From: QAMX01 sp964448855
Lineage (GTDB): Bacteria > Bacillota > Clostridia > Oscillospirales > QAMX01
DNA: 64,000 bases
NCBI GenBank assembly: GCA_964448855.1
Contig: CAYUXI010000012.1
Coordinates: forward strand, 12,692 to 76,691
Direction: 5' to 3'
A program made the translations under genes and the position numbers. The notes beneath the pieces were generated by a model. That model saw nothing but the letters and a program-made list of their open reading frames with translations. It made no database searches and had not been told where the DNA came from. Shown in pieces: positions 35,682 to 44,783 of this stretch (its first letter is position 1; every line of letters starts with the position of its first letter).

Positions 35682-37187
35682 ATGAATTACCGGCAAGTCG
35701 GCAGAACGCTCTGCCTGATTCTGCGCTGCATCGCGCTTTTGATGCTGCTGCCCGTGTTTGTCGGGCTTTTGAACCGGGAACGGGAGACGCTGGCCTTTCT
35801 CGTGACCATCGCCGTTCTGTTGCTTTTCAGCTGCGCTTCCTTCTTTTTGAAAACAGACAACCATTCCATTTATGCGCGGGAAGGCTTCGCGATTGTCTCG
35901 CTTTCCTGGATTCTGCTGGGGATTTTCGGCGCCATGCCGTTTGTCATCAGCCGTGCCATTCCGAACGTATTTGACGCGTTTTTTGAGATTGTCTCCGGCT
36001 TCACCACGACCGGTGCCACCGTGCTGGCCGATGTAGAATCCCTGCCGCGCTGCATTTCCTTCTGGCGCTGCTTTTCCATCTGGATTGGCGGGATGGGCGT
36101 GCTTGTCTTCGTGCTGGCGATTGTCCCGCTCTCCAGCGGTCGGGATATGCACATTCTGCGCGCCGAATCGCCCGGCCCGTCGGTCGGGAAGCTGGTGCCC
36201 AAGATGCGGCATTCCGCATTGATTCTGTACAGCATTTATTTTGCCCTGACGGTGATCGAGATGCTGCTGCTTCTGGCGGGCGGGATGTCCTTCTTCGATG
36301 CGGTGACGCACGCGTTTTCGAACGCGGGAACCGGCGGATTTTCCACGCGCAACGCCGGTATTTCAGCGTTCAACAGTGTGTACATCGATGTCGTGGTGAC
36401 GGTCTTTATGTTCCTGTTTTCCATCAACTTCAACCTGTTTTACCTGATTTTGATGAAAAAGGCATCGGAAGCGTTCCGGGACGAGGAATTCCGCGTGTAT
36501 CTGCTGATTCTCGCCATTTCGCTGGCCACGATGACCATCAACACGCTGTCGGTCTATGGCACCTTCTCGACCGCGCTCCGCTATTCCTCCTTCCAGCTGG
36601 CCTCCATCGTTTCGACGACCGGCTTCGCAACTGCGGACTATTCACAGTGGCCGATGCTGTCGCAGATGGTGCTCTGGTTTGTCATGTTCCTCGGCGGATG
36701 TGCCGGTTCGACTGCCGGCGGGTTAAAGTGCTCCCGATTCCTGATCCTCGTCAAATCCGTTCGCCGGGAGCTGCGCCGCCTCTCGCATCCGCATTCCTCG
36801 GATGTCATTCGGCTCAGCGGTGAAACGCTGGATGAGGAAACCGTGTCCGGCGCAAACCTCTACTTCCTGACGTATACCGGTATTTTCCTCTGCGGTCTGC
36901 TCTGCATTTCTCTAAACGGGTTGGATTTTGAAACGACCTTTTCATCCGTTCTGACGTGCATCAGCAACGTCGGCCCGGGCTTTGGCTCCATTGTCGGGCC
37001 GGTCGGCAATTTTTCCTCGCTGACGTGGTTCTCCAAGTTTGTGCTGAGCATTCTCATGCTGATCGGGCGGCTGGAAATCTTCCCGATGCTGATGCTGTTC
37101 TCTCCGTCGCTGTGGCGTCACCACCGTTCAGCATCCCGTGGTGACAAAAAACGTCGTCACATTTCCGCTTCCCAGCGCATATCATAA
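35682..37187 (+). CDS. trkH: Trk potassium channel subunit TrkH
   Basis: 501-residue pore-forming membrane protein. The four selectivity-filter loops typical of the TrkH/KtrB superfamily are visible: SGFTTTGATVL, SNAGTGGFSTRN, VSTTGFATADY and SNVGPGFGSI, each after a pair of hydrophobic segments. It works with TrkA for potassium uptake. The C-terminus is short and basic. A strong rho-independent terminator begins at its stop codon, closing a two-gene operon. Confidence 0.95.
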   Translation: MNYRQVGRTLCLILRCIALLMLLPVFVGLLNRERETLAFLVTIAVLLLFSCASFFLKTDNHSIYAREGFAIVSLSWILLGIFGAMPFVISRAIPNVFDAFFEIVSGFTTTGATVLADVESLPRCISFWRCFSIWIGGMGVLVFVLAIVPLSSGRDMHILRAESPGPSVGKLVPKMRHSALILYSIYFALTVIEMLLLLAGGMSFFDAVTHAFSNAGTGGFSTRNAGISAFNSVYIDVVVTVFMFLFSINFNLFYLILMKKASEAFRDEEFRVYLLILAISLATMTINTLSVYGTFSTALRYSSFQLASIVSTTGFATADYSQWPMLSQMVLWFVMFLGGCAGSTAGGLKCSRFLILVKSVRRELRRLSHPHSSDVIRLSGETLDEETVSGANLYFLTYTGIFLCGLLCISLNGLDFETTFSSVLTCISNVGPGFGSIVGPVGNFSSLTWFSKFVLSILMLIGRLEIFPMLMLFSPSLWRHHRSASRGDKKRRHISASQRIS

Positions 37188-37228
37188 AATCAGGCGCCCG
37201 GTCCAGTGGCCGGGCGCCTGATTTTTTT
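37188..37228 (+). terminator. Terminator of trkA-trkH
   Basis: A 14-bp GC-rich stem (AATCAGGCGCCCGG and complement, 8-base loop) is followed by a T-run. The stem begins at the base after the trkH stop. Confidence 0.93.
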
Positions 37229-37249
37229 GGATGGATGAGGGGATTTTGT

Positions 37250-38266
37250 ATGTCTGAGGGATTCGCCAACAAGCACATCGTCTTCCGGTCGCCCGGCGTC
37301 TGTGCCGTAGAGGTCTGTGACAGGCCGGTACCCGGTGCGAACGAAGTCCAGATTCAGACGGAATATTCGCTGATCAGCACGGGGACGGAATTGACACAGC
37401 TGTATGCGGCGGCCGATGCGGATTCGAGCTGGCAGCCGCTTCTGACGTATCCCCTGTTGCCGGGGTATTCCAACGTAGGGCGCGTCCGTGCGGTCGGCGT
37501 CGGTGTCGATGCTTCCATGATCGGGCAGCGGGTGGTCTCCCTTGGCCGACACGCTCAGACGGTCTGTCGATCGGTCTTTGAGGTGGTTCCCGTCCCGGAA
37601 TCGGTGTCTGCGGAGGAAGCCGTTTTCGCCGTAATCGCGCAGATTGCGATGGGTGGCGTCCGTTTTTCACGCATTCGGCTCGGCGAAACCGTCGCTGTTT
37701 TTGGCGCAGGGCTGATCGGGCAGCTCGCCACGCGTCTGGCGCGGCTGAGCGGTGCCGGTTCCGTGTTCGTATGGGATCATTCGTCCCTGCGACTGCGGCT
37801 TTTGCCCGATGACAGCGGCGTGTATCCCTCGACAGAGGATCCGGTAGCGGCCGGTGCGTTCATTCGGCGCATGAACCACGGCCGTGCGGCCGATCTGGTA
37901 TTCGATGCGACGGGCGATCCGGCGCGCATCGCGGCGGAGGTGGATGCATTGGAGGAGCACGGGCGGCTGGTAATTCTGAGCAGCCCCCGCGGGCGCTCCG
38001 CGCTCGATCTGAACATGGTCAATCTGCGCGGGCTGTCCATCATTGGTGCACACAATGCCACCGTCCATATGCCGCCGGGCGTCCCCGGTGAGCCGTTCAC
38101 GCTGCGCAGGGATTTGCAGGATTTTCTGGAGCGGCTGGCCGACCACACGCTGTCTGTTGCATCGCTGATCACGCATCGGTTCCCGGCTGACCGGGCGCCG
38201 GAGGCGTATCGCCGATTGGCGGAGAACCGGCGCGAAGCGCTCGGCGTTCTGCTGGATTGGCGATAG
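37250..38266 (+). CDS. MDR-superfamily dehydrogenase without catalytic-zinc cysteine
   Basis: 338 residues of the medium-chain dehydrogenase/reductase fold. The N-terminal GroES-like domain reads LISTGTELTQLY where zinc alcohol dehydrogenases have a ligand cysteine, and no structural four-cysteine zinc loop is present, so it is probably zinc-free. The nucleotide fold is VAVFGAGLIGQLATRLARL. Relatives act in sugar or pigment biosynthesis, but the substrate here is unknown. The ATG at 37250 follows GAGGGGAT. It stands alone between the trk terminator and a convergent flippase gene, with only 14 bases between the two stops. Confidence 0.8.
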   Translation: MSEGFANKHIVFRSPGVCAVEVCDRPVPGANEVQIQTEYSLISTGTELTQLYAAADADSSWQPLLTYPLLPGYSNVGRVRAVGVGVDASMIGQRVVSLGRHAQTVCRSVFEVVPVPESVSAEEAVFAVIAQIAMGGVRFSRIRLGETVAVFGAGLIGQLATRLARLSGAGSVFVWDHSSLRLRLLPDDSGVYPSTEDPVAAGAFIRRMNHGRAADLVFDATGDPARIAAEVDALEEHGRLVILSSPRGRSALDLNMVNLRGLSIIGAHNATVHMPPGVPGEPFTLRRDLQDFLERLADHTLSVASLITHRFPADRAPEAYRRLAENRREALGVLLDWR

Positions 38267-38280
38267 AATGCGCTGTTTGT

Positions 38281-39915
38281 TCAGCGAACCGGTTTTTCCT
38301 TCAGCAGGTGCATTTTCTTGAGCAGCCGTGCAATCCACGCGCCTTTTGGCAGCATTTGAATGTCGTTTTCGTTGATTCCGCCGATCAGAAGCATCACGAC
38401 ACCGTACACTGCGACAGCCAAACAGATGGCCAGCAGCGTCGCTTTGGCATCGCCGATCACGCCGGCGCAAAGCTTCTGGACACCGTATGCACAGGCACCC
38501 ATAGCAGCTGACGCCAGCAGCGGCTTGAGCACCACCCGCGAAACCGGGATGCGATACCGGACCTCGCGCAGGAAGCAGCTGTAGTTGATGGCGAAAATGG
38601 TCAGGTAGCAGAGCAGCGTCCCGATTGGTGCGCCGGTCATACCGATGCTCGGAATGCCGATCAGGACGTAGTTCACCGTCAGCTTGACGATGCCGCCCGC
38701 GATGAGCGAATAGACCGGCACACGCATTTTGCCGATGGATTGAAGCATGGCTGTTGACAGAGTGGAGAGGCACGTCCAGAAGGACGCCACGCCCAGAATT
38801 TGCAGCAGCGGCGTCACCGCTTCGATCTCATCCAAACGAGCCGGGAACAGCATCCGCTGAATGGGGCCGGCCAGCACGAGCAGACCCACCGCGCACGGCA
38901 TGGCGAGAGCGATTACGAGTTTGATGGCGCGGCGGAGCAGATACCGGACGCGCTTGCTGTTCTTGGCGACATAGGCCGCAGAAAGTGCCGGAACAATGCT
39001 GACGTTCAGTGAGGAGATGATGGAGGGCGGCAGATTGAACAGCGTCTGCGCGTAGCCCTTATAGCCGCCGTATGCGGCGTTTGCCATGGTCTGATCGAGG
39101 CCGGAATCCTGAAGCCGTTTATAGATCAGGAACAGGTCGAGCACCCCCGTCAGATTGACGACCATGGAGCTCATGGTGAGCGGAATAGCCAGTCGGATAA
39201 ACTGCCGGAGGATGGCGCGATTGGAGCGCACCTTCCCGCCACGCGCCGACAATTCCCGGAGCTGTCTCCGGTTGGCGGGTGAGCAGAACATACAGAGCAG
39301 AATCGCTGCGCCGATCATGGTGCTGATGGAGGTGCCGGAGATGGCACCTGCCGCAACATATTCCTCCGAATATGCCATTTCCTTCAGCAGCAGCGCAAAG
39401 CCGATGCCGATCAGCAATTTGAAGAACGCCTCAATGATCTGGGACAGTCCCGTCGGCTTCATGTTCTGGATGCCCTGATAATATCCGCGGAAGACGCAGG
39501 ACATGGACAGGAAGAAAATGGCCGGGGAAAGCACCATGATGCAGTATTTGGCCTGTTCCGTGCTGACGGAGCGTGCGAAGATGCCGCTGCCGAACAGCAT
39601 AATGGCCGTTCCGGTTCCGCCGACCACAAAAAAGACCGTGGCCATCAATCGGACTTCCTTCCGAACCTCCGAATAACGCGCCAGCGCAATGCTCTCCGCC
39701 ACCATTTTGGAGACGGCCATGGCACCGCCGGACGCGAAGATGGTCAGCAGCAGCTGATAAATTTCATAGGCCGAACTCAAATAGCCCATTCCGTCCTGGC
39801 CGAGAATGTTGGCCAGCGGAATTTTATAGACCACGCCGATAATTTTAACAATAAAGTTCGCGGCTATCAAGACAGTCGCGCCGGCGGCAATGCTGTTTTT
39901 TCGTTGTTTTTCCAA
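38281..39915 (-). CDS. MOP-superfamily lipid-linked glycan flippase (SpoVB/MurJ-like)
   Basis: 544-residue integral membrane protein with about 14 hydrophobic segments. AAGATVLIAANFIVKIIGVV near the N-terminus and IPLANILGQDGMGYLSSAY are typical of the MATE-like polysaccharide exporter family that includes SpoVB and Wzx, which flip lipid-linked sugars for peptidoglycan, spore cortex or exopolysaccharide. The start is uncertain: TTG at 39915 (used) or GTG at 39924, both after GAAAGGA. It has its own promoter (39956-39984). A sporulation role is possible given sigK in the window, but is inference. Confidence 0.85.
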   Translation of the reverse strand: MEKQRKNSIAAGATVLIAANFIVKIIGVVYKIPLANILGQDGMGYLSSAYEIYQLLLTIFASGGAMAVSKMVAESIALARYSEVRKEVRLMATVFFVVGGTGTAIMLFGSGIFARSVSTEQAKYCIMVLSPAIFFLSMSCVFRGYYQGIQNMKPTGLSQIIEAFFKLLIGIGFALLLKEMAYSEEYVAAGAISGTSISTMIGAAILLCMFCSPANRRQLRELSARGGKVRSNRAILRQFIRLAIPLTMSSMVVNLTGVLDLFLIYKRLQDSGLDQTMANAAYGGYKGYAQTLFNLPPSIISSLNVSIVPALSAAYVAKNSKRVRYLLRRAIKLVIALAMPCAVGLLVLAGPIQRMLFPARLDEIEAVTPLLQILGVASFWTCLSTLSTAMLQSIGKMRVPVYSLIAGGIVKLTVNYVLIGIPSIGMTGAPIGTLLCYLTIFAINYSCFLREVRYRIPVSRVVLKPLLASAAMGACAYGVQKLCAGVIGDAKATLLAICLAVAVYGVVMLLIGGINENDIQMLPKGAWIARLLKKMHLLKEKPVR

Positions 39916-39955
39916 CCGTCGCACCGTTCCTTTCTCTGCAAGTGATATCCAATAT

Positions 39956-39984
39956 ATTATATCATATCCGGTTGGACGTTTCAA
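39956..39984 (-). promoter_or_regulatory. Promoter for the flippase gene
   Basis: Minus strand TTGAAA (39979-39984), 17-base spacer, TATAAT (39956-39961) preceded by TGA. It lies in the gap after the hydrolase gene. Confidence 0.75.
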
Positions 39985-39991
39985 TTGATAT

Positions 39992-40738
39992 TTATGAACA
40001 AACGTCCGGATGCGGCGGGCGCTCCCCGCTCTCTGCGTGTATTTTCAGAGGTGGGGTGTGTTTTTGCAGGAATGCCGCGACATGGCGGTTGAATTCGTCC
40101 GGGCGGCGATTGGCGAGAAAATGATTGCCCGGCAGAAGGGCCAGCTCCGCATCGGGCAGCAGCTGCGCAATCTGTTCGGTATGGCGACGCAGAATCATGT
40201 CGTTTGTCCCCGCAATGACCAGGGTCGGAATGTGCAGGGAGGTCAGCGCTTCCGGTGGAATCATGGGGTCGTTGACCATGAGGCCGAGCAGCTCCGCATG
40301 GCGTGCGGCCTCTGCGCTTTTTTGGGCGAAGCAGCTCGCCACGCGGTATCCCCATTCGATCGGCCACTGCGTTCTGCGGCGAACGCCGGACGGATGCAGA
40401 TTGGCGCCGTTCAGGACGAGCGACCGGACGCGTTCCGGATGGGACAGGGCGAAGCAGAGCGCCGTGTTGCCGCCATCCGAAAAGCCAAGCAGGTGCACCT
40501 GCTCCAGCTGATGCGCCGACAGAAACTCCAGCAGATCGTCTGCGAACTGGCGAATGGTCATCGGTGCCGTCCCTCTTGGCGTTGCACCGTGTCCACGCGT
40601 GTCGGGTGCGAACACATGATACGTTCCGGCAAACGCGTCCAGCTGATGGACGAAGTAGGAATGGTCCTCCCCGTTGCCGTGCAGCAGAATCAGCGGGAAG
40701 CCGGCTCCCCGTTCCTCATAGTATAACGAAATATCCAT
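39992..40738 (-). CDS. Alpha/beta-fold hydrolase
   Basis: 248 residues. The likely catalytic triad is Ser87 in LLGFSDGGNTA, Asp180 in IAGTNDMI and His206 in LPGNHFLAN; the oxyanion loop is LLHGNGEDHSYF. DTRGHGAT is typical of the family. Substrate unknown; such enzymes cleave esters or lactones. The ATG at 40738 follows GGAGGAAAGGG. It follows cysK by 45 bases on the minus strand, probably in the pepF-cysK transcript. Confidence 0.85.
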   Translation of the reverse strand: MDISLYYEERGAGFPLILLHGNGEDHSYFVHQLDAFAGTYHVFAPDTRGHGATPRGTAPMTIRQFADDLLEFLSAHQLEQVHLLGFSDGGNTALCFALSHPERVRSLVLNGANLHPSGVRRRTQWPIEWGYRVASCFAQKSAEAARHAELLGLMVNDPMIPPEALTSLHIPTLVIAGTNDMILRRHTEQIAQLLPDAELALLPGNHFLANRRPDEFNRHVAAFLQKHTPPLKIHAESGERPPHPDVCS

Positions 40739-40783
40739 ACAGGCCCTTTCCTCCCGCGCTAAAAGCCATGAATCCATGCAGCA

Positions 40784-41716
40784 TCATTCGGCGAACAGCG
40801 CCGTAGAGAGATAGCGTTCTCCCGTATCCGGCAGCAGCACGACGATCGTTTTGCCCTTCAGCTCCGGCCGTCTGGCCAGCTCCATCGCCGCAAATGCAGC
40901 TGCGCCGGAGGAAATACCGACCAGGATACCCTCTTTCTGTCCAATTTCCCGCGCTGTTCGCATGGCGTCTTCATCGGTGACGGTGATCACTTCGTCGTAG
41001 ATCGTCTGATCCAGCACCTCCGGGATAAACCCGGCACCAATCCCCTGCAGTCCGTGTGCGCCTGCCGTTCCGCCGGAGAGGACAGCGGAGGTAGATGGTT
41101 CTACGGCGACAATCTGAATCGCGGAGCGCTGCTCCTTCAGGTACCGGCCGACGCCGGTGATGGTGCCGCCGGTGCCGACACCGGCCACGAACGCATCGAC
41201 GCAGCCGTCGGTATCTGCAAAAATTTCCGGGCCGGTCGTCCGGTAGTGCGCATCCGGGTTCGCCGGGTTGACAAACTGACCGGCGATCAGGCTGTTCGGG
41301 ATGGTGCGCGCCAGCTCCTCAGCCTTGTCAATCGCGCCCTGCATTCCCTTTTTTCCGTCCGACAGGACAAGCTCTGCGCCATAGGCGCGCATCAGCTTGC
41401 ACCGTTCGACCGACATCGTATCCGGCATGACAATGATGAGCCGATAGCCGCGTGCAGCAGCGACCGATGCCAGGCCGATACCGGTATTGCCAGAGGTGGG
41501 TTCGATCAGCGTGGCGTCCTTTGTGAGGATGCCGCGAGCTTCCGCATCCTCAATCATGGCCTTTGCAACGCGATCCTTGGCCGAACCGGCGGGGTTCATG
41601 CCTTCCAGCTTGGCCAGAAGCCGCGCCTGCAGGCCGTATTGGCGTTCAAGATGAGTGAGCTCCAGCAGCGGTGTTTTGCCGATCAACTGGTCAGCCGATT
41701 GATAAATGTGTGACAT
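40784..41716 (-). CDS. cysK: O-acetylserine sulfhydrylase (cysteine synthase)
   Basis: 310-residue PLP enzyme making cysteine from O-acetylserine and sulfide. The PLP lysine is Lys47 in NPAGSAKDRVA; the substrate loop is EPTSGNTGIGLA, the phosphate-binding glycine loop GVGTGGTITGVG, and GERYLST closes the protein. Full length. It lies 40 bases after the M3 peptidase gene. I see no T-box or S-box leader. The opposite promoter drives metA, so sulfur amino-acid genes face each other here. Confidence 0.95.
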   Translation of the reverse strand: MSHIYQSADQLIGKTPLLELTHLERQYGLQARLLAKLEGMNPAGSAKDRVAKAMIEDAEARGILTKDATLIEPTSGNTGIGLASVAAARGYRLIIVMPDTMSVERCKLMRAYGAELVLSDGKKGMQGAIDKAEELARTIPNSLIAGQFVNPANPDAHYRTTGPEIFADTDGCVDAFVAGVGTGGTITGVGRYLKEQRSAIQIVAVEPSTSAVLSGGTAGAHGLQGIGAGFIPEVLDQTIYDEVITVTDEDAMRTAREIGQKEGILVGISSGAAAFAAMELARRPELKGKTIVVLLPDTGERYLSTALFAE

Positions 41717-41756
41717 GGAGATGCACTTCCTTTTTTTCTGTCTGTTGCCCGGGAAT

Positions 41757-43448
41757 TCAGTCTTCTTCTGTCAGTTCGTTCAGGATGGCCTCGGCGTGCT
41801 CCGCGACGAACTGCATACACCCGTCTTCGAACGGTGAGCGCAGCCCGGCTTCCGCCAGCAGCTCTGTCAGGCGGACGGAGCCGGATTTTTTGGCCAGTGC
41901 GCAATAGCTCTCCCACGCGGCGCGGAAGTCCGTCTGCATCCAGATGCGATATTGCAGCGCACAGGTTTGCGCCACACAGTAGTCGATGTAATAAAAGGGG
42001 CGTTCATAAATATGGGTCTGACGCTGCCAGAGGCCGCCCGCTCCAAAGAACGGATCTCCGTCATAGTCCAGATGCGGCTGATACACCTGCTCCAGGCGGC
42101 GCCAGGTCGCCTTCCGTTCTGCTGGGGTCATCTCCGGATGGTCATAGACCTCGTGCTGGAATTCATCGACCAGGCAGCCATACGGCAAAAAGATCAGCGC
42201 CGCCGCCAGATGCATGGCACAGTAGCGCCGCGCATCCTTGCCGAAAAAGAGAGGCATCCAGTTTTCCGTGAAGAATTCCATCGACATAGAGTGGATTTCT
42301 GCGACATCCAGCGTCGATTCCCGGTATTCCAGCACCTGCATATCACGTGCTAAATAGAAGTTGAAGGCATGGCCGCATTCATGCGTCAGCGTATCGACGT
42401 CCTCGCTGGTTCCGTTGAAGTTGGAAAAGACGAACGGCGCTCCGTACATCGGCAGCGTGGTGCAGTATCCGCCGCCGGATTTGCCTTCCTTGGCCTGTGC
42501 GTCAAAGAGCTCGTGCTCGATCATGTATTCGAAAAAGACGTGTGTCTCCTCGGACAGCTCACCATACATCCGGCGGCCGGCCTCGAACATTTCTTCCGGC
42601 GTTCCGTGCGGTTCCGGGTTGCCGTTTTGATCGAAAATGTCCTCGTCATAAAACTTGAGGGCATCCAGCTTCAGCTTTTTCCGCCGCGCTTCGTGCAGCT
42701 TTTCCGCCAGCGGGACAATGACCTGTTTGACCTGTGTGCGGAAGCGCTCCACATCGTCCCGATTGTAGCTGTTTCGCATCATGCGGACATAGCCCAGATC
42801 GGTGAACGATGCATAGCCGAGCTTGTTCGCCTCGGCGGTGCGGAGCTTCACCAGACGGTCAAAGATTTCGTCCAGCCGGTCGGCGTGCTCCTGAAAAAAT
42901 GCCGTCCGCGCCGCATAAGCGCGTTTGCGGACGTCGCGATCAGGCGACAGCTGATAGGCGCGCAGCTGTGCGAGGTTCAGTGTTTCGCCATCCCACGGAA
43001 TCCGGGCAGAGGCCAGCAGCTTTTTATATTCGCTGCAGACGGCGTTGTCCTCCTGCATTTCCGGGATGACGCGTTCGTCCATCCCCTTCAGCTGCAGTGC
43101 CGCATTCCGGAACCACAAACTGCCGAGCGCCTGTTCCAGCTCCGTGCGGAACGGCGATTCCAGCATGGCGCGATAAAAATCCAGCACAGCGGCCTCAAAG
43201 CTCGGCATCGATTCGTCGTAATATGCATTTTCCGCATCGTAGAACGCATCACGCGTATCCACGGTGTGGCGGATGTAGCTGAGCGACTGCATGGTATAGA
43301 CACGCTCCGCTTCGCGCTTGAAGCAGTCATACTGCGTCAGCACGTCTGCGGCCGAGCCGGATGTCCGGACGGCCTGTGCAGCGGTGCGGATGACGTCGCA
43401 GGCCTGTGGAATATTTGCCCGTTCATAAGGCATTTCTGAGAATTTCAC
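41757..43448 (-). CDS. M3-family oligoendopeptidase (PepF-like)
   Basis: 563-residue zinc metallopeptidase. The HExxH zinc motif is THECGHAFNFYLA, with the downstream ligand Glu in ESTLDVAEIHSMSMEF, as in the oligoendopeptidase F branch of family M3; these cytosolic enzymes cut short peptides. The open frame runs 44 codons further, but KFSEMPYERAN is the usual family start, so I use the GTG at 43448 after GGGGG. A consensus promoter precedes it and cysK lies downstream. Confidence 0.9.
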   Translation of the reverse strand: MKFSEMPYERANIPQACDVIRTAAQAVRTSGSAADVLTQYDCFKREAERVYTMQSLSYIRHTVDTRDAFYDAENAYYDESMPSFEAAVLDFYRAMLESPFRTELEQALGSLWFRNAALQLKGMDERVIPEMQEDNAVCSEYKKLLASARIPWDGETLNLAQLRAYQLSPDRDVRKRAYAARTAFFQEHADRLDEIFDRLVKLRTAEANKLGYASFTDLGYVRMMRNSYNRDDVERFRTQVKQVIVPLAEKLHEARRKKLKLDALKFYDEDIFDQNGNPEPHGTPEEMFEAGRRMYGELSEETHVFFEYMIEHELFDAQAKEGKSGGGYCTTLPMYGAPFVFSNFNGTSEDVDTLTHECGHAFNFYLARDMQVLEYRESTLDVAEIHSMSMEFFTENWMPLFFGKDARRYCAMHLAAALIFLPYGCLVDEFQHEVYDHPEMTPAERKATWRRLEQVYQPHLDYDGDPFFGAGGLWQRQTHIYERPFYYIDYCVAQTCALQYRIWMQTDFRAAWESYCALAKKSGSVRLTELLAEAGLRSPFEDGCMQFVAEHAEAILNELTEED

Positions 43449-43532
43449 AATGGTTCCCCCGTTCTTTTCGGTGAAAGCAGAGCGACACCGGATCCTGTTC
43501 CGGACGGTTTCCCCCGGAAGCTGATTTTCTTC

Positions 43533-43561
43533 ATTATACCTTTTTCCCGTCGGAATGTCAA
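43533..43561 (-). promoter_or_regulatory. Consensus promoter for pepF-cysK
   Basis: Minus strand TTGACA (43556-43561), 17-base spacer, TATAAT (43533-43538). Its -35 box is 12 bases from that of the divergent metA promoter. Confidence 0.85.
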
Positions 43562-43573
43562 CCGCATCCGGGC

Positions 43574-43602
43574 TTGTCAAGCAGGCGGTTTTGTGATATA
43601 AT
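43574..43602 (+). promoter_or_regulatory. Promoter for metA
   Basis: TTGTCA (43574-43579), 17-base spacer, TATAAT (43597-43602) with the TGA extension. The leader to the metA start is about 45 bases, too short for a SAM riboswitch. Confidence 0.82.
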
Positions 43603-43651
43603 GTAACTTTGAAGAATCTGCAATTTTCTGATTGTCTGTCAGGAGGAAACT

Positions 43652-44584
43652 ATGCCAATTACCGTACCGGCGACCTTGCCCGCCCGTGCCGTGCTGGAGC
43701 ATGAAAACATTTTCGTCATGGAAGAGCATCGTGCGATTCATCAGGATATCCGGCCGCTGAAAATTCTTATTTTGAACCTGATGCCCACCAAGCAGGTGAC
43801 GGAAACGCAGCTGCTCCGTTGCCTGTCCAACACGCCGCTTCAAATCGAGCCGGAGCTTCTCCAGACATCTTCCTATATCCCGAAAAACACCTCGCAGGAG
43901 CATTTGCTCTCCTTCTACAAAACATTCCGCGACGTTTCATCGAGCCGATATGACGGGCTGATCATCACCGGCGCTCCGGTGGAGCAGCTCGCCTATGAAG
44001 AGGTCGAGTACTGGGCGGAGCTCTGCGACATCATGGAGTGGAGCAAGACCAACGTACACTCCGTGCTGCACATCTGCTGGGGTGCGCAGGCCGGTCTGTA
44101 TTATCATTACGGGCTGCAGAAGCGTCCGCTGGAATCCAAGGTGTCCGGCATTTTCCACCATTCGCTTCAGCGGCCCAAGTTGCCGCTTGTCCGCGGCTTT
44201 GACGATCGCTTCTGTGCGCCGCATTCGCGCCATACCGAGGTGGCCGTCGCCGATATTCTCGGCTGCGACGCGTTGGAGCTGATTGCGCTGTCCGATCTGG
44301 CCGGTGCGTATCTCGTTTCCGCGCAGGGCGGCCGTCAGATTTTTGTCATGGGGCATCCGGAATATGATGCGGAAACCATCGCGCTGGAATACCGCCGCGA
44401 TCTCGACAAGGGGCTGAACCCGCAGATTCCCTACAATTATTTTCCCGGAAACGACCCGGCGCAGATTCCGCTCAACCTCTGGCGTTCGCACGCCAACCTG
44501 CTCTTTTCCAACTGGCTGAATTACTACGTCTATCAGTCCACGCCCTATGACCTGCAGCAGCTGGCGCAGACCGGCCGAAAGTAG
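43652..44584 (+). CDS. metA: Homoserine O-acyltransferase MetA, predicted acetyl-CoA type
   Basis: 310-residue enzyme activating homoserine for methionine synthesis. The catalytic Cys142 is in LHICWGAQAGLYY, with His235 and Glu237 in MGHPEYD. Position 111 (ITGAPVEQL) is Glu, whereas the E. coli succinyltransferase has Gly; in studied homologs Glu111 goes with acetyl-CoA use, so I predict an O-acetyltransferase despite the MetA fold. Ribosome site AGGAGG. It has a divergent promoter back to back with pepF-cysK, and its terminator is 115 bases downstream. Confidence 0.94.
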   Translation: MPITVPATLPARAVLEHENIFVMEEHRAIHQDIRPLKILILNLMPTKQVTETQLLRCLSNTPLQIEPELLQTSSYIPKNTSQEHLLSFYKTFRDVSSSRYDGLIITGAPVEQLAYEEVEYWAELCDIMEWSKTNVHSVLHICWGAQAGLYYHYGLQKRPLESKVSGIFHHSLQRPKLPLVRGFDDRFCAPHSRHTEVAVADILGCDALELIALSDLAGAYLVSAQGGRQIFVMGHPEYDAETIALEYRRDLDKGLNPQIPYNYFPGNDPAQIPLNLWRSHANLLFSNWLNYYVYQSTPYDLQQLAQTGRK

Positions 44585-44698
44585 GCCGCAAAACCGTTGG
44601 AAGTTGGAAAGTCGCCGAATTTGCCGGGCGCGTAATTGCAGAGCACATGAGCCCGCAACCGACTCGCCATCTTTGGGCAGTGCATCGAAACTACCAAA

Positions 44699-44747
44699 AA
44701 CAATCCCCGATTCGAACAGACAGCTGTTTGAATCGGGGATTTGTTTG
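44699..44747. terminator. Bidirectional terminator between metA and the polymerase gene
   Basis: An 18-bp stem (AATCCCCGATTCGAACAG with one G-U pair) around a 4-base loop. T-rich sequence follows on the plus strand and an A-rich run (44695-44701) precedes it, giving T's on the minus strand. The rest of 44585-44783 shows nothing else. Confidence 0.85.
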
Positions 44748-44783
44748 TTGCTTGGGTGTGATCGTTGTGGTTGGCTTTTTTGG

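Noticed and set aside
43603..43651. SAM riboswitch before metA
   Set aside because: Only about 45 bases of leader and no terminator or S-box elements.
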